In this document: one piece after another, positions 1 through 6,139 of the stretch
Position numbering within the stretch: the first letter of the stretch is position 1
How the letters are laid out: each line of letters opens with the position of its first letter
Source: an uncultured Eubacteriales bacterium
GTDB lineage: Bacteria; Bacillota; Clostridia; Peptostreptococcales; Anaerovoracaceae
Assembly: GCA_959021945.1 (NCBI GenBank)
Contig: CAUEYG010000068.1
Span: 1-7,189, forward strand
Direction of reading: 5' to 3'
Length of the DNA: 7,189 nt
Notes under the pieces: model-generated
Seen by the model: only the letters and a program-made list of their open reading frames with translations
What the model was told of the DNA's origin: nothing
Databases searched by the model: none
Program-made: the position numbers and the translations under genes

Positions 1-4
1 TTCT

Positions 5-59
5 GGGACATAATCCTGTTCGCTTACTTAGGACATTATCATATTCGGAGCAGATGTCA
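5..59. repeat. Possible insertion-sequence end (two GGACATWATC repeats)
   Basis: Two near-identical 10-mers in the same orientation, GGACATAATC (6-15) and GGACATTATC (31-40), start 25 bp apart. Each is followed within a few bases by TTCG. A CA dinucleotide at 58-59 could be the terminal CA of an element. Repeated GGGACAT-type motifs of this kind occur, as I remember them, inside the ends of IS21-family and related elements in Firmicutes, where several short terminal repeats bind the transposase. No transposase is visible because the window starts here, and no target duplication can be checked. It could equally be ordinary intergenic sequence. The call is tentative. Confidence 0.28.
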
Positions 60-82
60 AACTGCGGAATCACAAAAAAGAG

Positions 83-111
83 TTGACAAAAGCAGCAAAT
101 AGGGCTATACT
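83..111 (+). promoter_or_regulatory. Sigma-A-type promoter of the trp operon
   Basis: A perfect -35 hexamer TTGACA (83-88) is separated by exactly 17 bp from TATACT (106-111), one mismatch from the TATAAT consensus. Transcription should start near 117-119, just before the first paired bases of the T-box leader, so promoter and leader positions support each other. No operator-like palindrome overlaps it. Control therefore probably happens after initiation, at the T-box, rather than through a repressor. Confidence 0.85.
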
Positions 112-206
112 GCAACAAGATAAACCGTTGAGGCGGAGATAACGGCAATGATGCCTTCACAGAGAGCCCGTGATGCTGAGAATCGGGTAAGAAACAAGTT
201 GTCAAA

Positions 207-209
207 TGG
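207..209 (+). promoter_or_regulatory. Specifier codon UGG (Trp) of the T-box
   Basis: UGG lies on the 3' side of the internal loop between helices 133-136/211-214 and 142-146/198-202. It is followed by a purine (A210), the usual position of a T-box specifier. It pairs with the CCA anticodon of tRNA-Trp. The downstream genes are all tryptophan biosynthetic, which confirms the reading. Confidence 0.9.
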
Positions 210-332
210 ACCGCTGAGGGTGCAGTCAAATGTACAGGGTTTGTACAGAGTATTCTGCAACGTGCAGGCATACGTTAGTTGCCGGGGATATGTTAGTATC
301 CTGACAAGTGCATGGCATTACTGCCGTGAATC

Positions 333-371
333 AAGGTGGCACCGCGGATAAAAAGATTGTTATTCGTCCTT
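333..371 (+). promoter_or_regulatory. T-box antiterminator
   Basis: The conserved T-box sequence occupies 334-347. The antiterminator pairs AAGG (333-336) with CCTT (368-371), and GCG (344-346) with CGT (365-367). The seven-base bulge UGGCACC (337-343) sits between the two helices. UGGC (337-340) would pair with the tRNA 3' end GCCA, which fits the G discriminator base of bacterial tRNA-Trp. Bases 365-371 also form the 5' side of the terminator, so the two structures exclude each other. Confidence 0.88.
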
Positions 372-405
372 GACAGATATGATGATTCTGTCAGGGGCGT
401 TTTTT
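365..405 (+). terminator. Regulated intrinsic terminator of the T-box leader
   Basis: A 12-bp stem pairs 365-376 with 388-399 (three G.T wobbles by my pairing). It can be extended by A377-T387 and is closed by a short AT-rich loop. Six T residues follow directly (400-405). Its first seven bases are also needed for the antiterminator, so this is the attenuator that stops transcription when tRNA-Trp is charged. Confidence 0.92.
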
Positions 406-409
406 ATTG

Positions 410-447
410 AAAACTCTTTTGGCAGAGAAATGTCACAGGAGTTTTTT
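410..447 (+). promoter_or_regulatory. Second hairpin in the 5' UTR, between terminator and trpE
   Basis: AAAACTC (410-416) pairs with GAGTTTT (439-445). Inside it, TGGCA (420-424) pairs with TGTCA (431-435), including one G.T, around the loop GAGAAA. A three-by-three internal loop separates the two helices, and the 3' arm runs into a T tract (442-447). It resembles a weak, AT-rich terminator or an mRNA-stabilising hairpin just upstream of the trpE ribosome binding site. The pairing is visible. Any function is inference. Confidence 0.35.
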
Positions 448-463
448 CATAGATGAGGATTAA

Positions 464-469
464 AGGAGG
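464..469 (+). promoter_or_regulatory. trpE ribosome binding site (decides the start)
   Basis: A perfect AGGAGG lies 7 nt before the ATG at 477. An in-frame upstream ATG at 453 would place this sequence inside the coding region and has no good binding site of its own. The 477 start is therefore preferred. Confidence 0.9.
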
Positions 470-476
470 TTACAGT

Positions 477-1940
477 ATGAAGATCTTACCTGAAATGGAA
501 ACAGTCAAAGAAATTGCGGCAGCCGGAAGCTACAAGGTCCTTCCGGTAAGCTGTGAAATTTTATCGGATATTTGTACATCCATTGAGGCGCTCCGCGTAC
601 TGAAAAACGTGTCGACTCATTGTTATATGCTTGAATCAGTTGCAGAAAAAGAAAGATGGGGGCGCTATACGTTTCTGGGCTTTGATCCCAAGATGGAGAT
701 TACTTGCATGGATGGAGAGCTGAGAGCAGGAAATCTAAAAATTAAAACCCAAAATCCATCCGCCTTCCTCCGCCAGATTCTTGAAGATTACAAAAGTCCC
801 CGGTTCGACTATTTGCCGCCTTTTACAGGAGGACTAGTAGGATACTTTTCCTATGATTATCTGAAATATCGTGAGCCTACGGTAAAAACCTTTGTTCAGG
901 ATACAGAATCCTTTAAAGATGTGGATTTAATGCTGTTTGATAAGGTAATTGCATTTGATCATTTTAGCCAAAAGATGATTCTCATTGTAAATATGTCTCT
1001 CGATGATCCGGAAACCGGATATAACAAAGCTATTTTGGAACTGCAGCAGCTTCGGATGCTGCTTTGTAAAGGAGAAAAAAAGAGAGAAGAAGCAGGACGC
1101 CTGCTGGGACCGGTAACCCCCCTCTTTAACCGAGAGACTTACTGTGAGATGGTGGAAAAGGCGAAAGAATCTATTCGAGAAGGAGACATTTTTCAAATCG
1201 TCCTTTCCAATCGACTCAGCGCACCATTTGAAGGGAGTCTTCTCAACACATATCGTATCCTGAGGACAATGAATCCATCTCCCTATATGTTTTATTTTTC
1301 CGGCACTGATGTGGAAGTGGCCGGAGCTTCTCCCGAAACCCTTGTAAAGCTGGAAAAAGGAGTTTTGCATACCTTTCCTCTGGCTGGGACCAGGCCAAGG
1401 GGGAAAACAGAGTCAGAAGATCATGAGTTGGAATTAGAACTGCTGGCTGATGAAAAAGAACTGGCGGAGCACAATATGCTCGTTGATCTGGGGCGCAATG
1501 ACCTGGGAAAGATCAGCAAATTTGGAACAGTCCAGGTAGAAACGCTTCATTCTATTGAACGCTTTTCCCATGTCATGCACATTGGATCTACTGTAAAAGG
1601 TCAAATTGAAGATCGCTTTGATGCCCTTAATGCTATCGAAGCAGTGCTTCCTGCAGGAACCCTTTCCGGCGCCCCTAAAATAAGAGCATGCCAGTTAATT
1701 GGGGGACTGGAAAAAAACAAACGAGGTATTTATGGCGGAGCAATTGGATACCTTGATTTCACCGGAAACATGGATACCTGCATTGCCATTCGAATTGCTT
1801 ATAAAAAGAATGGGAAGGTATTTGTTCGGAGCGGAGCCGGTATTGTAGCTGACTCTATTGCTGACAAAGAATATGAAGAATGTATAAACAAGGCTCAGGC
1901 TGTTGTAAACGCATTAAAACAGGCGGAGGAGGAGTTATGA
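477..1940 (+). CDS. trpE: Anthranilate synthase component I (chorismate-binding subunit)
   Basis: TrpE converts chorismate and ammonia to anthranilate and pyruvate, the committed step of tryptophan synthesis, in the cytoplasm. The ammonia comes from TrpG, encoded next. The protein is 487 aa, normal for the family. The N-terminal domain carries MLES at 51-54 followed by GRYTFLG (63-69). This corresponds to the LLES region that forms the allosteric tryptophan pocket, so feedback inhibition is expected; NPSPYM (266-271) belongs to the same pocket. The chorismate-binding domain (about 220-487) has PLAGTRPRG (301-309), DLGRNDLGK (337-345), LPAGTLSGAPK (391-401), the RGIYGGAIGY stretch (416-425), MDTCIAIR (432-439) and a SGAG glycine turn (452-455). 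The Thr in PLAGT argues for an anthranilate synthase rather than an isochorismate or salicylate synthase. Only one Trp (W61) is present. The stop overlaps the trpG start in ATGA, suggesting coupled, near-equimolar translation of the two subunits. Confidence 0.97.
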   Translation: MKILPEMETVKEIAAAGSYKVLPVSCEILSDICTSIEALRVLKNVSTHCYMLESVAEKERWGRYTFLGFDPKMEITCMDGELRAGNLKIKTQNPSAFLRQILEDYKSPRFDYLPPFTGGLVGYFSYDYLKYREPTVKTFVQDTESFKDVDLMLFDKVIAFDHFSQKMILIVNMSLDDPETGYNKAILELQQLRMLLCKGEKKREEAGRLLGPVTPLFNRETYCEMVEKAKESIREGDIFQIVLSNRLSAPFEGSLLNTYRILRTMNPSPYMFYFSGTDVEVAGASPETLVKLEKGVLHTFPLAGTRPRGKTESEDHELELELLADEKELAEHNMLVDLGRNDLGKISKFGTVQVETLHSIERFSHVMHIGSTVKGQIEDRFDALNAIEAVLPAGTLSGAPKIRACQLIGGLEKNKRGIYGGAIGYLDFTGNMDTCIAIRIAYKKNGKVFVRSGAGIVADSIADKEYEECINKAQAVVNALKQAEEEL

Positions 1941-2515
1941 TTTTATTAATTGACAACTATGATAGTTTTTCCTATAATCTCTACCAGCTGATCGGTCAGC
2001 TGGATTCAGATATTAAAGTAATTCGAAATGATCAAATGACCATAGCAGAAATCAGAGATCAGAAACCGGATCGTGTGATCCTTTCTCCCGGCCCGGGAAG
2101 GCCGGAGGATGCGGGGATTACCCTGGAAGCCGCAGCTGTTTTAGGAAAAGAAATACCGATTCTTGGCGTTTGTCTGGGGCATCAAGCGATCTGCGCTGCA
2201 TTTGGAGCTGCAATCACTTATGCAAAAGAATTAATGCACGGAAAAGCATCGCAAATTGAGCTGGATACAGACTGTCCCCTGTTTTCTGGATGTGCCGGGA
2301 AAGTACCGGCTGCCAGATATCACTCTTTAGCAGCGGATGTCCATTCCATACCGGAATGCCTAAAGATTACCGCATCTGCAGAAGACGGTGAGATTATGGC
2401 AGTGCAGCACAAAGACTATCCTATATACGGCGTACAGTTTCATCCGGAATCCATTATGACGCCTGACGGGAAACAAATGCTTTCAAACTTTATTCACTTA
2501 AAAAGGGGGATTTAA
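1937..2515 (+). CDS. trpG: Anthranilate synthase component II (glutamine amidotransferase)
   Basis: This class I glutamine amidotransferase hydrolyses glutamine and passes ammonia to TrpE. It has 192 aa, the normal size for an unfused TrpG; in E. coli the domain is fused to TrpD. The N-terminus MILLIDNYDSFSYN is typical. PGPG lies at 51-54, the nucleophile elbow GVCLGHQ at 77-83 with Cys79, and the rest of the triad in FHPES (168-172) with His169 and Glu171. The ATG at 1937 overlaps the trpE stop by 4 nt and follows GGAGGAGGAG at 1925-1934. An in-frame ATG at 1880 lies inside trpE and would add 19 residues before the conserved N-terminus, so it is rejected. The same domain serves as PabA in folate synthesis and may be shared in organisms lacking a separate pabA; that cannot be judged here. 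No Trp residues. Confidence 0.96.
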   Translation: MILLIDNYDSFSYNLYQLIGQLDSDIKVIRNDQMTIAEIRDQKPDRVILSPGPGRPEDAGITLEAAAVLGKEIPILGVCLGHQAICAAFGAAITYAKELMHGKASQIELDTDCPLFSGCAGKVPAARYHSLAADVHSIPECLKITASAEDGEIMAVQHKDYPIYGVQFHPESIMTPDGKQMLSNFIHLKRGI

Positions 2516-2518
2516 ATA

Positions 2519-3550
2519 ATGATTAAAGAAGCCATTGTAAAAATTGTTAATAAACAGGATCTGACGTATGATGAGGCATACGCAGTAATGAATGAAATTA
2601 TGAGCGGTGATACAACAGCTACTCAGAATGCAGCGTTTTTAGCGGCCCTTTCTACCAAAAGCACGAAAGCTGAAACCATTGTGGAAATTGCAGGATGTGC
2701 GGCAGCCATGCGGGATCATGCGACAAAGATAGAAACAGATATGGAGCTGTTTGAAATAGTAGGCACTGGCGGTGATGGAGCACATAGCTTTAATATTTCT
2801 ACAACCTCTGCCATTGTTGCTGCGGCAGGAGGCTTAAAGGTGGCAAAACACGGAAATCGGGCAGCGTCTTCCAAATGCGGCACAGCAGACTGTTTGGAGG
2901 CTTTGGGCGTCAATATCAGACAAAGCCCGGAAAAATGCATGGAACTGCTAAAGAAGGCAGGAATGTGCTTTTTCTTTGCCCAGGAATATCACAGTTCCAT
3001 GAAATATGTAGGGGCCATTCGAAAAGAATTGGGATTTCGGACTGTTTTTAATATTCTGGGGCCTTTGACCAATCCTGGCAGCCCAAAGATGCAGTTGCTT
3101 GGAGTTTATGATGAGTATCTGGTAGAACCTTTGGCACAGGTACTCATCAGTCTGGGCGTGAAACGGGGGATGGTGGTCTATGGGCAGGATAAACTGGACG
3201 AAATCTCCATGAGCGCTCCTACCTCTGTCTGTGAATTTAAAGACGGCTGGTTCAAATCATATCACATTACGCCAAAAGATTTTGGGTTTGATTTCTGCAC
3301 CAAAAAGGAATTACAAGGAGGAGCTCCTGAGGAAAATGCGGCCATAACAAAGGCAATTTTAAAAGGCGAAAAGGGGCACCGGCGCAACGCTGTACTGATG
3401 AACGCCGGAGCGGCACTGTATATTGGCGGAAAAGCAGACAGCCTGCAGGAAGGAGTTATAGCTGCAGCTCAACTGATTGATTCTGGACAGGCGCAAGACA
3501 CCCTTCATAAACTCATTGAAATCAGCAATTCCGGGGAGGCAGAGGCATGA
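2519..3550 (+). CDS. trpD: Anthranilate phosphoribosyltransferase
   Basis: TrpD transfers phosphoribose from PRPP to anthranilate, giving phosphoribosylanthranilate. It has 343 aa, the standard length for a stand-alone enzyme of this fold. A small helical N-terminal domain (about 1-70) is followed by the alpha/beta domain with the glycine-rich PRPP loop GTGGDG (82-87). KHGNRAASSKCGTAD (110-124) binds PRPP and anthranilate. FNILGPLTNP lies at 178-187, and the metal-binding Asp-Glu pair is in KLDEIS (225-230). In the second motif many homologues read NRSVSSKSGSAD; the Ala-Ala and Cys here are conservative changes. The start has a GGGGG binding site at 2505-2509 and lies 3 nt after the trpG stop, the only true gap in the operon. 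One Trp (W244). Confidence 0.97.
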   Translation: MIKEAIVKIVNKQDLTYDEAYAVMNEIMSGDTTATQNAAFLAALSTKSTKAETIVEIAGCAAAMRDHATKIETDMELFEIVGTGGDGAHSFNISTTSAIVAAAGGLKVAKHGNRAASSKCGTADCLEALGVNIRQSPEKCMELLKKAGMCFFFAQEYHSSMKYVGAIRKELGFRTVFNILGPLTNPGSPKMQLLGVYDEYLVEPLAQVLISLGVKRGMVVYGQDKLDEISMSAPTSVCEFKDGWFKSYHITPKDFGFDFCTKKELQGGAPEENAAITKAILKGEKGHRRNAVLMNAGAALYIGGKADSLQEGVIAAAQLIDSGQAQDTLHKLIEISNSGEAEA

Positions 3551-4329
3551 CCATTCTTCATGAAATAGGAAAATACGCAAAAGAGCGCGTCAAATTGGCA
3601 GAAACGGCTGTATCCCTGGAAACCATCAGAAAACAGGCTCTTTTAAGTCAAAAGGGATCCTTTGCCTTTGAGAAGGCTCTGAGAAAACAGGGACTTTCCT
3701 TTATTTGTGAGTGCAAAAAGGCGTCTCCATCCAAAGGCCTGATTGCAGAACACTTTCCTTATCTGCAAATTGCTGTAGATTATGAGAATGCCGGAGCTGA
3801 CTGCATTTCTGTGCTTACAGAACCAAAATGGTTTTTGGGCAGGAATGAATATTTAAAAGAAATTGCCGACAGGGTTTCCATCCCTTGCCTGCGCAAGGAT
3901 TTCATTGTGGATGAGTATATGATTTATGAAGCAAAGATCCTTGGCGCTTCTGCTGTTTTACTGATCTGCTCCATCTTGACAAAAGAGCAGCTGAAGTCTT
4001 ATATGGAAATTTGTCGCGAGCTGGGACTTTCGGCTTTTGTGGAGGCCCACGATGAGGAGGAAATTCAAATGGCACTGAAGGCCGGTGCCAGCATCATTGG
4101 AATCAACAATCGCAATCTTAAAGATTTTACGGTTGATCCGCAAAACAGCCGCAAACTGCGAAAGGCTATTCCAAAGGATGTGATCTTTGTCTCAGAAAGC
4201 GGGGTAAAGAGCAGGCGTGATATTGAGCAGCTCCTGGAACTGGAAGCCGACGCAGTACTGATCGGAGAGACCCTGATGCGGGCTGAGGATAAGGGAAAAA
4301 GGCTTTTGGAACTGAGAGGAGAGCGATGA
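3547..4329 (+). CDS. trpC: Indole-3-glycerol-phosphate synthase
   Basis: TrpC closes the indole ring, converting 1-(2-carboxyphenylamino)-1-deoxyribulose 5-phosphate to indole-3-glycerol phosphate with loss of CO2 and water. It is a single-domain TIM barrel of 260 aa, not fused to TrpF as in E. coli. By alignment in memory to the Sulfolobus enzyme, the catalytic residues are Glu55 and Lys57 (ECKKASPSKG), Lys117 (LRKDFI), Glu166 (FVEAH), Asn187 (GINNRNL) and Glu217-Ser218 (SESGV). LIGETLM (238-244) is the C-terminal phosphate-binding loop. TEPKWFLG (91-98) holds the only Trp. The start overlaps the trpD stop in ATGA, with GGGGAGG upstream at 3532-3538. Confidence 0.97.
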   Translation: MTILHEIGKYAKERVKLAETAVSLETIRKQALLSQKGSFAFEKALRKQGLSFICECKKASPSKGLIAEHFPYLQIAVDYENAGADCISVLTEPKWFLGRNEYLKEIADRVSIPCLRKDFIVDEYMIYEAKILGASAVLLICSILTKEQLKSYMEICRELGLSAFVEAHDEEEIQMALKAGASIIGINNRNLKDFTVDPQNSRKLRKAIPKDVIFVSESGVKSRRDIEQLLELEADAVLIGETLMRAEDKGKRLLELRGER

Positions 4330-4952
4330 CAAAAATAAAACTGTGCGGGCTGACAAGTAAACGTGATGTAGAGGCAGTCAACCGATTGCTGCCGGAATAT
4401 ATTGGTTTTGTCTTTGCAGCGAGGAGCAAACGATATATTACAAAAGATACTGCAGCTATTCTAAAAAAGAACTTGCACCCTTCCATTGCAGCAGTTGGGG
4501 TCTTTGTGGGAGAAAAGGAGGAACATGTGGCCCGGCTCCTAAACAAAGGAATCATTGATCTTGCCCAGCTCCATGGGGGAGAGGACGAAGCATATATCAA
4601 GAGGCTGCGTTTGATGACAGATAAACCTTTGATAAAAGCCTTTACCATTGAAAGCAGGAAAGATCTTACAGTGGCACAGGAAAGTACAGCGGCTTTTGGA
4701 CTGTTGGATTCCGGCTTGGGCGGTACAGGCACAACCTTTGACTGGTCTCTGCTCAGGCACATGAGCCGCCCTTATTTTCTGGCAGGAGGGCTGCATGCAG
4801 ACAATATACAAATGGCGCTGAACCGGCTGAACCCTTACGCAGTAGACGTCAGTTCGGGAATTGAAACCAGCGGACATAAAGACTATGAGAAAATGACACG
4901 CTTTGTTGAGACTGTAAGAATGACAGCTAAAAGAAAGGAAGAAATCTTATGA
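4326..4952 (+). CDS. trpF: Phosphoribosylanthranilate isomerase
   Basis: TrpF carries out the Amadori rearrangement of phosphoribosylanthranilate to 1-(2-carboxyphenylamino)-1-deoxyribulose 5-phosphate, the substrate of TrpC. It is a 208-aa TIM barrel of usual length. KLCG (5-8) supplies the catalytic base Cys7, and LLDSGLGGTG (126-135) supplies the general acid Asp128. QLHG (81-84), FLAGGLHADN (151-160) and VDVSSGIE (173-180) are the characteristic strand ends and phosphate-binding loops. An ATGA overlap with trpC and a GAGAGGAGAG binding site at 4314-4323 support the start. One Trp (W140). It lies directly after trpC, in the reverse of reaction order, as is common in Clostridia. Confidence 0.97.
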   Translation: MTKIKLCGLTSKRDVEAVNRLLPEYIGFVFAARSKRYITKDTAAILKKNLHPSIAAVGVFVGEKEEHVARLLNKGIIDLAQLHGGEDEAYIKRLRLMTDKPLIKAFTIESRKDLTVAQESTAAFGLLDSGLGGTGTTFDWSLLRHMSRPYFLAGGLHADNIQMALNRLNPYAVDVSSGIETSGHKDYEKMTRFVETVRMTAKRKEEIL

Positions 4953-6139
4953 CAAATCCAAAGGGACGATTTGGCATTCACGGAGGACAATATATACCGG
5001 AGACTCTGATGAATGCAGTAACAGAATTAGAGGAGGCCTATTATCATTATAGAGAGGACCCGGACTTTAATCGGGAGCTTGAACAACTGTTCAACCAATA
5101 TGCAGGCCGCCCTTCCAGATTGTATTTGGCAGAAAGAATGACCAAAGATCTGGGAGGAGCAAAAATTTATTTGAAGCGAGAAGACTTGAATCATACTGGA
5201 GCTCATAAAATTAACAATGTACTGGGACAGGCTCTGCTGGCAAAGAAGATGGGGAAAACGCGTCTCATCGCTGAAACCGGGGCAGGTCAGCATGGTGTAG
5301 CCACTGCCACGGCAGCAGCGCTCATGGACATGGAATGTGTTGTGTTTATGGGGGAGGAAGATACCGCCCGCCAGGCTCTCAACGTTTACCGAATGCGGCT
5401 TTTGGGGGCAAAGGTAGTTCCGGTCAGCACAGGAACTGCTACATTAAAGGATGCGGTATCTGAAACAATGCGTCAATGGACCAGCCGTATTGAGGATACT
5501 CATTATTGTCTTGGCTCTGTTATGGGGCCCCATCCCTTTCCCATGATTGTCCGCGATTTTCAGGCCGTCATCTCTCGGGAAATAAAGGAGCAGCTGATGG
5601 AAAAGGAAAAGCGGCTGCCTGATGTGGTTGTTGCCTGTGTAGGAGGAGGTTCTAACGCGATTGGAAGTTTTTATCACTTTATTGAAGACCCAAAGGTAAG
5701 GCTGATTGGCTGTGAAGCGGCGGGAAGAGGAATCGATACCTTTGAAACAGCGGCTACTGTCAATACTGGAAAAGTAGGTATTTTTCACGGAATGAAATCT
5801 TATTTTTGCCAGGATGAATTTGGTCAGATTGCACCTGTTTATTCCATTTCCGCAGGGCTCGACTATCCGGGCATAGGGCCGGAACACGCGCACCTTTATG
5901 ATCTGGGTAGGGCGGAATATGTCCCTGTGACAGATGAAGAGGCAGTCAGTGCTTTTGAATACTTGGCAAGAATAGAGGGAATTATTCCCGCCATTGAATC
6001 AGCCCATGCTGTTGCCCATGCCATCAAGATTGCTCCGGAGATGGGATCGGATCAAATTATGGTAGTTACCATATCCGGCAGAGGAGATAAAGACTGTGCA
6101 GCCATTGCCCGTTACAGAGGGGAGGATTTACATGAGTAA
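4949..6139 (+). CDS. trpB: Tryptophan synthase beta chain
   Basis: TrpB condenses indole with L-serine to make tryptophan, using pyridoxal phosphate. It works as an alpha2-beta2 complex with TrpA, receiving indole through an internal tunnel. It has 396 aa, matching the TrpB1 type that pairs with TrpA rather than the longer TrpB2. The N-terminal GRFGIHGGQYIPETL (6-20) is diagnostic. Lys87 in GAHKINN (84-90) forms the PLP Schiff base. Glu109 in AETGAGQHG (108-116) is the catalytic acid/base. GGGSNA (232-237) binds the PLP phosphate, and SGRGDKD (376-382) holds the Ser near the PLP ring nitrogen. The start overlaps the trpF stop in ATGA, with AAAGGAAG upstream at 4933-4940. One Trp (W177). Confidence 0.98.
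   Translation: MTNPKGRFGIHGGQYIPETLMNAVTELEEAYYHYREDPDFNRELEQLFNQYAGRPSRLYLAERMTKDLGGAKIYLKREDLNHTGAHKINNVLGQALLAKKMGKTRLIAETGAGQHGVATATAAALMDMECVVFMGEEDTARQALNVYRMRLLGAKVVPVSTGTATLKDAVSETMRQWTSRIEDTHYCLGSVMGPHPFPMIVRDFQAVISREIKEQLMEKEKRLPDVVVACVGGGSNAIGSFYHFIEDPKVRLIGCEAAGRGIDTFETAATVNTGKVGIFHGMKSYFCQDEFGQIAPVYSISAGLDYPGIGPEHAHLYDLGRAEYVPVTDEEAVSAFEYLARIEGIIPAIESAHAVAHAIKIAPEMGSDQIMVVTISGRGDKDCAAIARYRGEDLHE
6117..6126 (+). promoter_or_regulatory. trpA ribosome binding site (decides the start)
   Basis: The purine-rich GAGGGGAGGA inside the end of trpB ends 5 nt before the ATG at 6132. An in-frame ATG at 6096 would add 12 residues that do not resemble a TrpA N-terminus, so 6132 is chosen. Confidence 0.8.

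Larger units (their letters stand above)
118..405 (+). promoter_or_regulatory. T-box leader responding to uncharged tRNA-Trp
   Basis: This cis-acting RNA senses the charging state of a tRNA and decides whether transcription continues into trpE. Stem I is visible. A kink-turn at its base has bulge GTT 127-129 and tandem G.A pairs G130/A217 and A131/G216. A helix pairs GCGG 133-136 with CCGC 211-214. The specifier loop holds UGG at 207-209, followed by A210. The next helix is 142-146 with 198-202. The distal AGAGAG (161-166) and GCTGAGAA (175-182) elements contact the tRNA elbow in this family. Stem II is likely 221-225 with 255-259 plus TGTACA 231-236 with 242-247. Stem III is 311-317 with 322-328. 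The T-box AGGTGGCACCGCGG (334-347) and a terminator follow. Uncharged tRNA-Trp should stabilise the antiterminator and turn the operon on during tryptophan starvation. The family assignment is secure. Individual helices were paired by eye. Confidence 0.95.

Noticed and set aside
148..351. Open frame of 67 codons in the leader, ending with two Trp codons, possibly a leader peptide
   Set aside because: It has no convincing ribosome binding site and lies entirely within the structured T-box RNA. Its final Trp codon is part of the conserved T-box. The pairing and terminator arrangement explain regulation without it.
407..435. Second promoter (TTGAAA at 407-412) between the terminator and trpE
   Set aside because: No acceptable -10 box is present at the right spacing, and a promoter here would bypass the T-box control.
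453..476. Upstream in-frame start for trpE
   Set aside because: The frame would translate through the perfect AGGAGG at 464-469, which is correctly spaced for the ATG at 477.
118..476. TRAP-binding site (repeated GAG/UAG triplets), as in Bacillus subtilis trp leaders
   Set aside because: No regular array of GAG/UAG triplets with 2-3 nt spacing is seen, and the T-box explains the control.
927..1370. Antisense open frame of 147 codons within trpE
   Set aside because: It overlaps conserved trpE coding sequence, has no recognisable protein features and looks like a shadow frame. The same applies to the other antisense frames at 2716-2940, 3359-3580, 3958-4143, 4166-4762, 4539-4877, 5027-5293, 5444-5893 and 6437-6817.
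1880..1936. Earlier start for trpG
   Set aside because: It lies in trpE and adds residues before the conserved MILLIDNYDS N-terminus. The ATG at 1937 has an excellent binding site.
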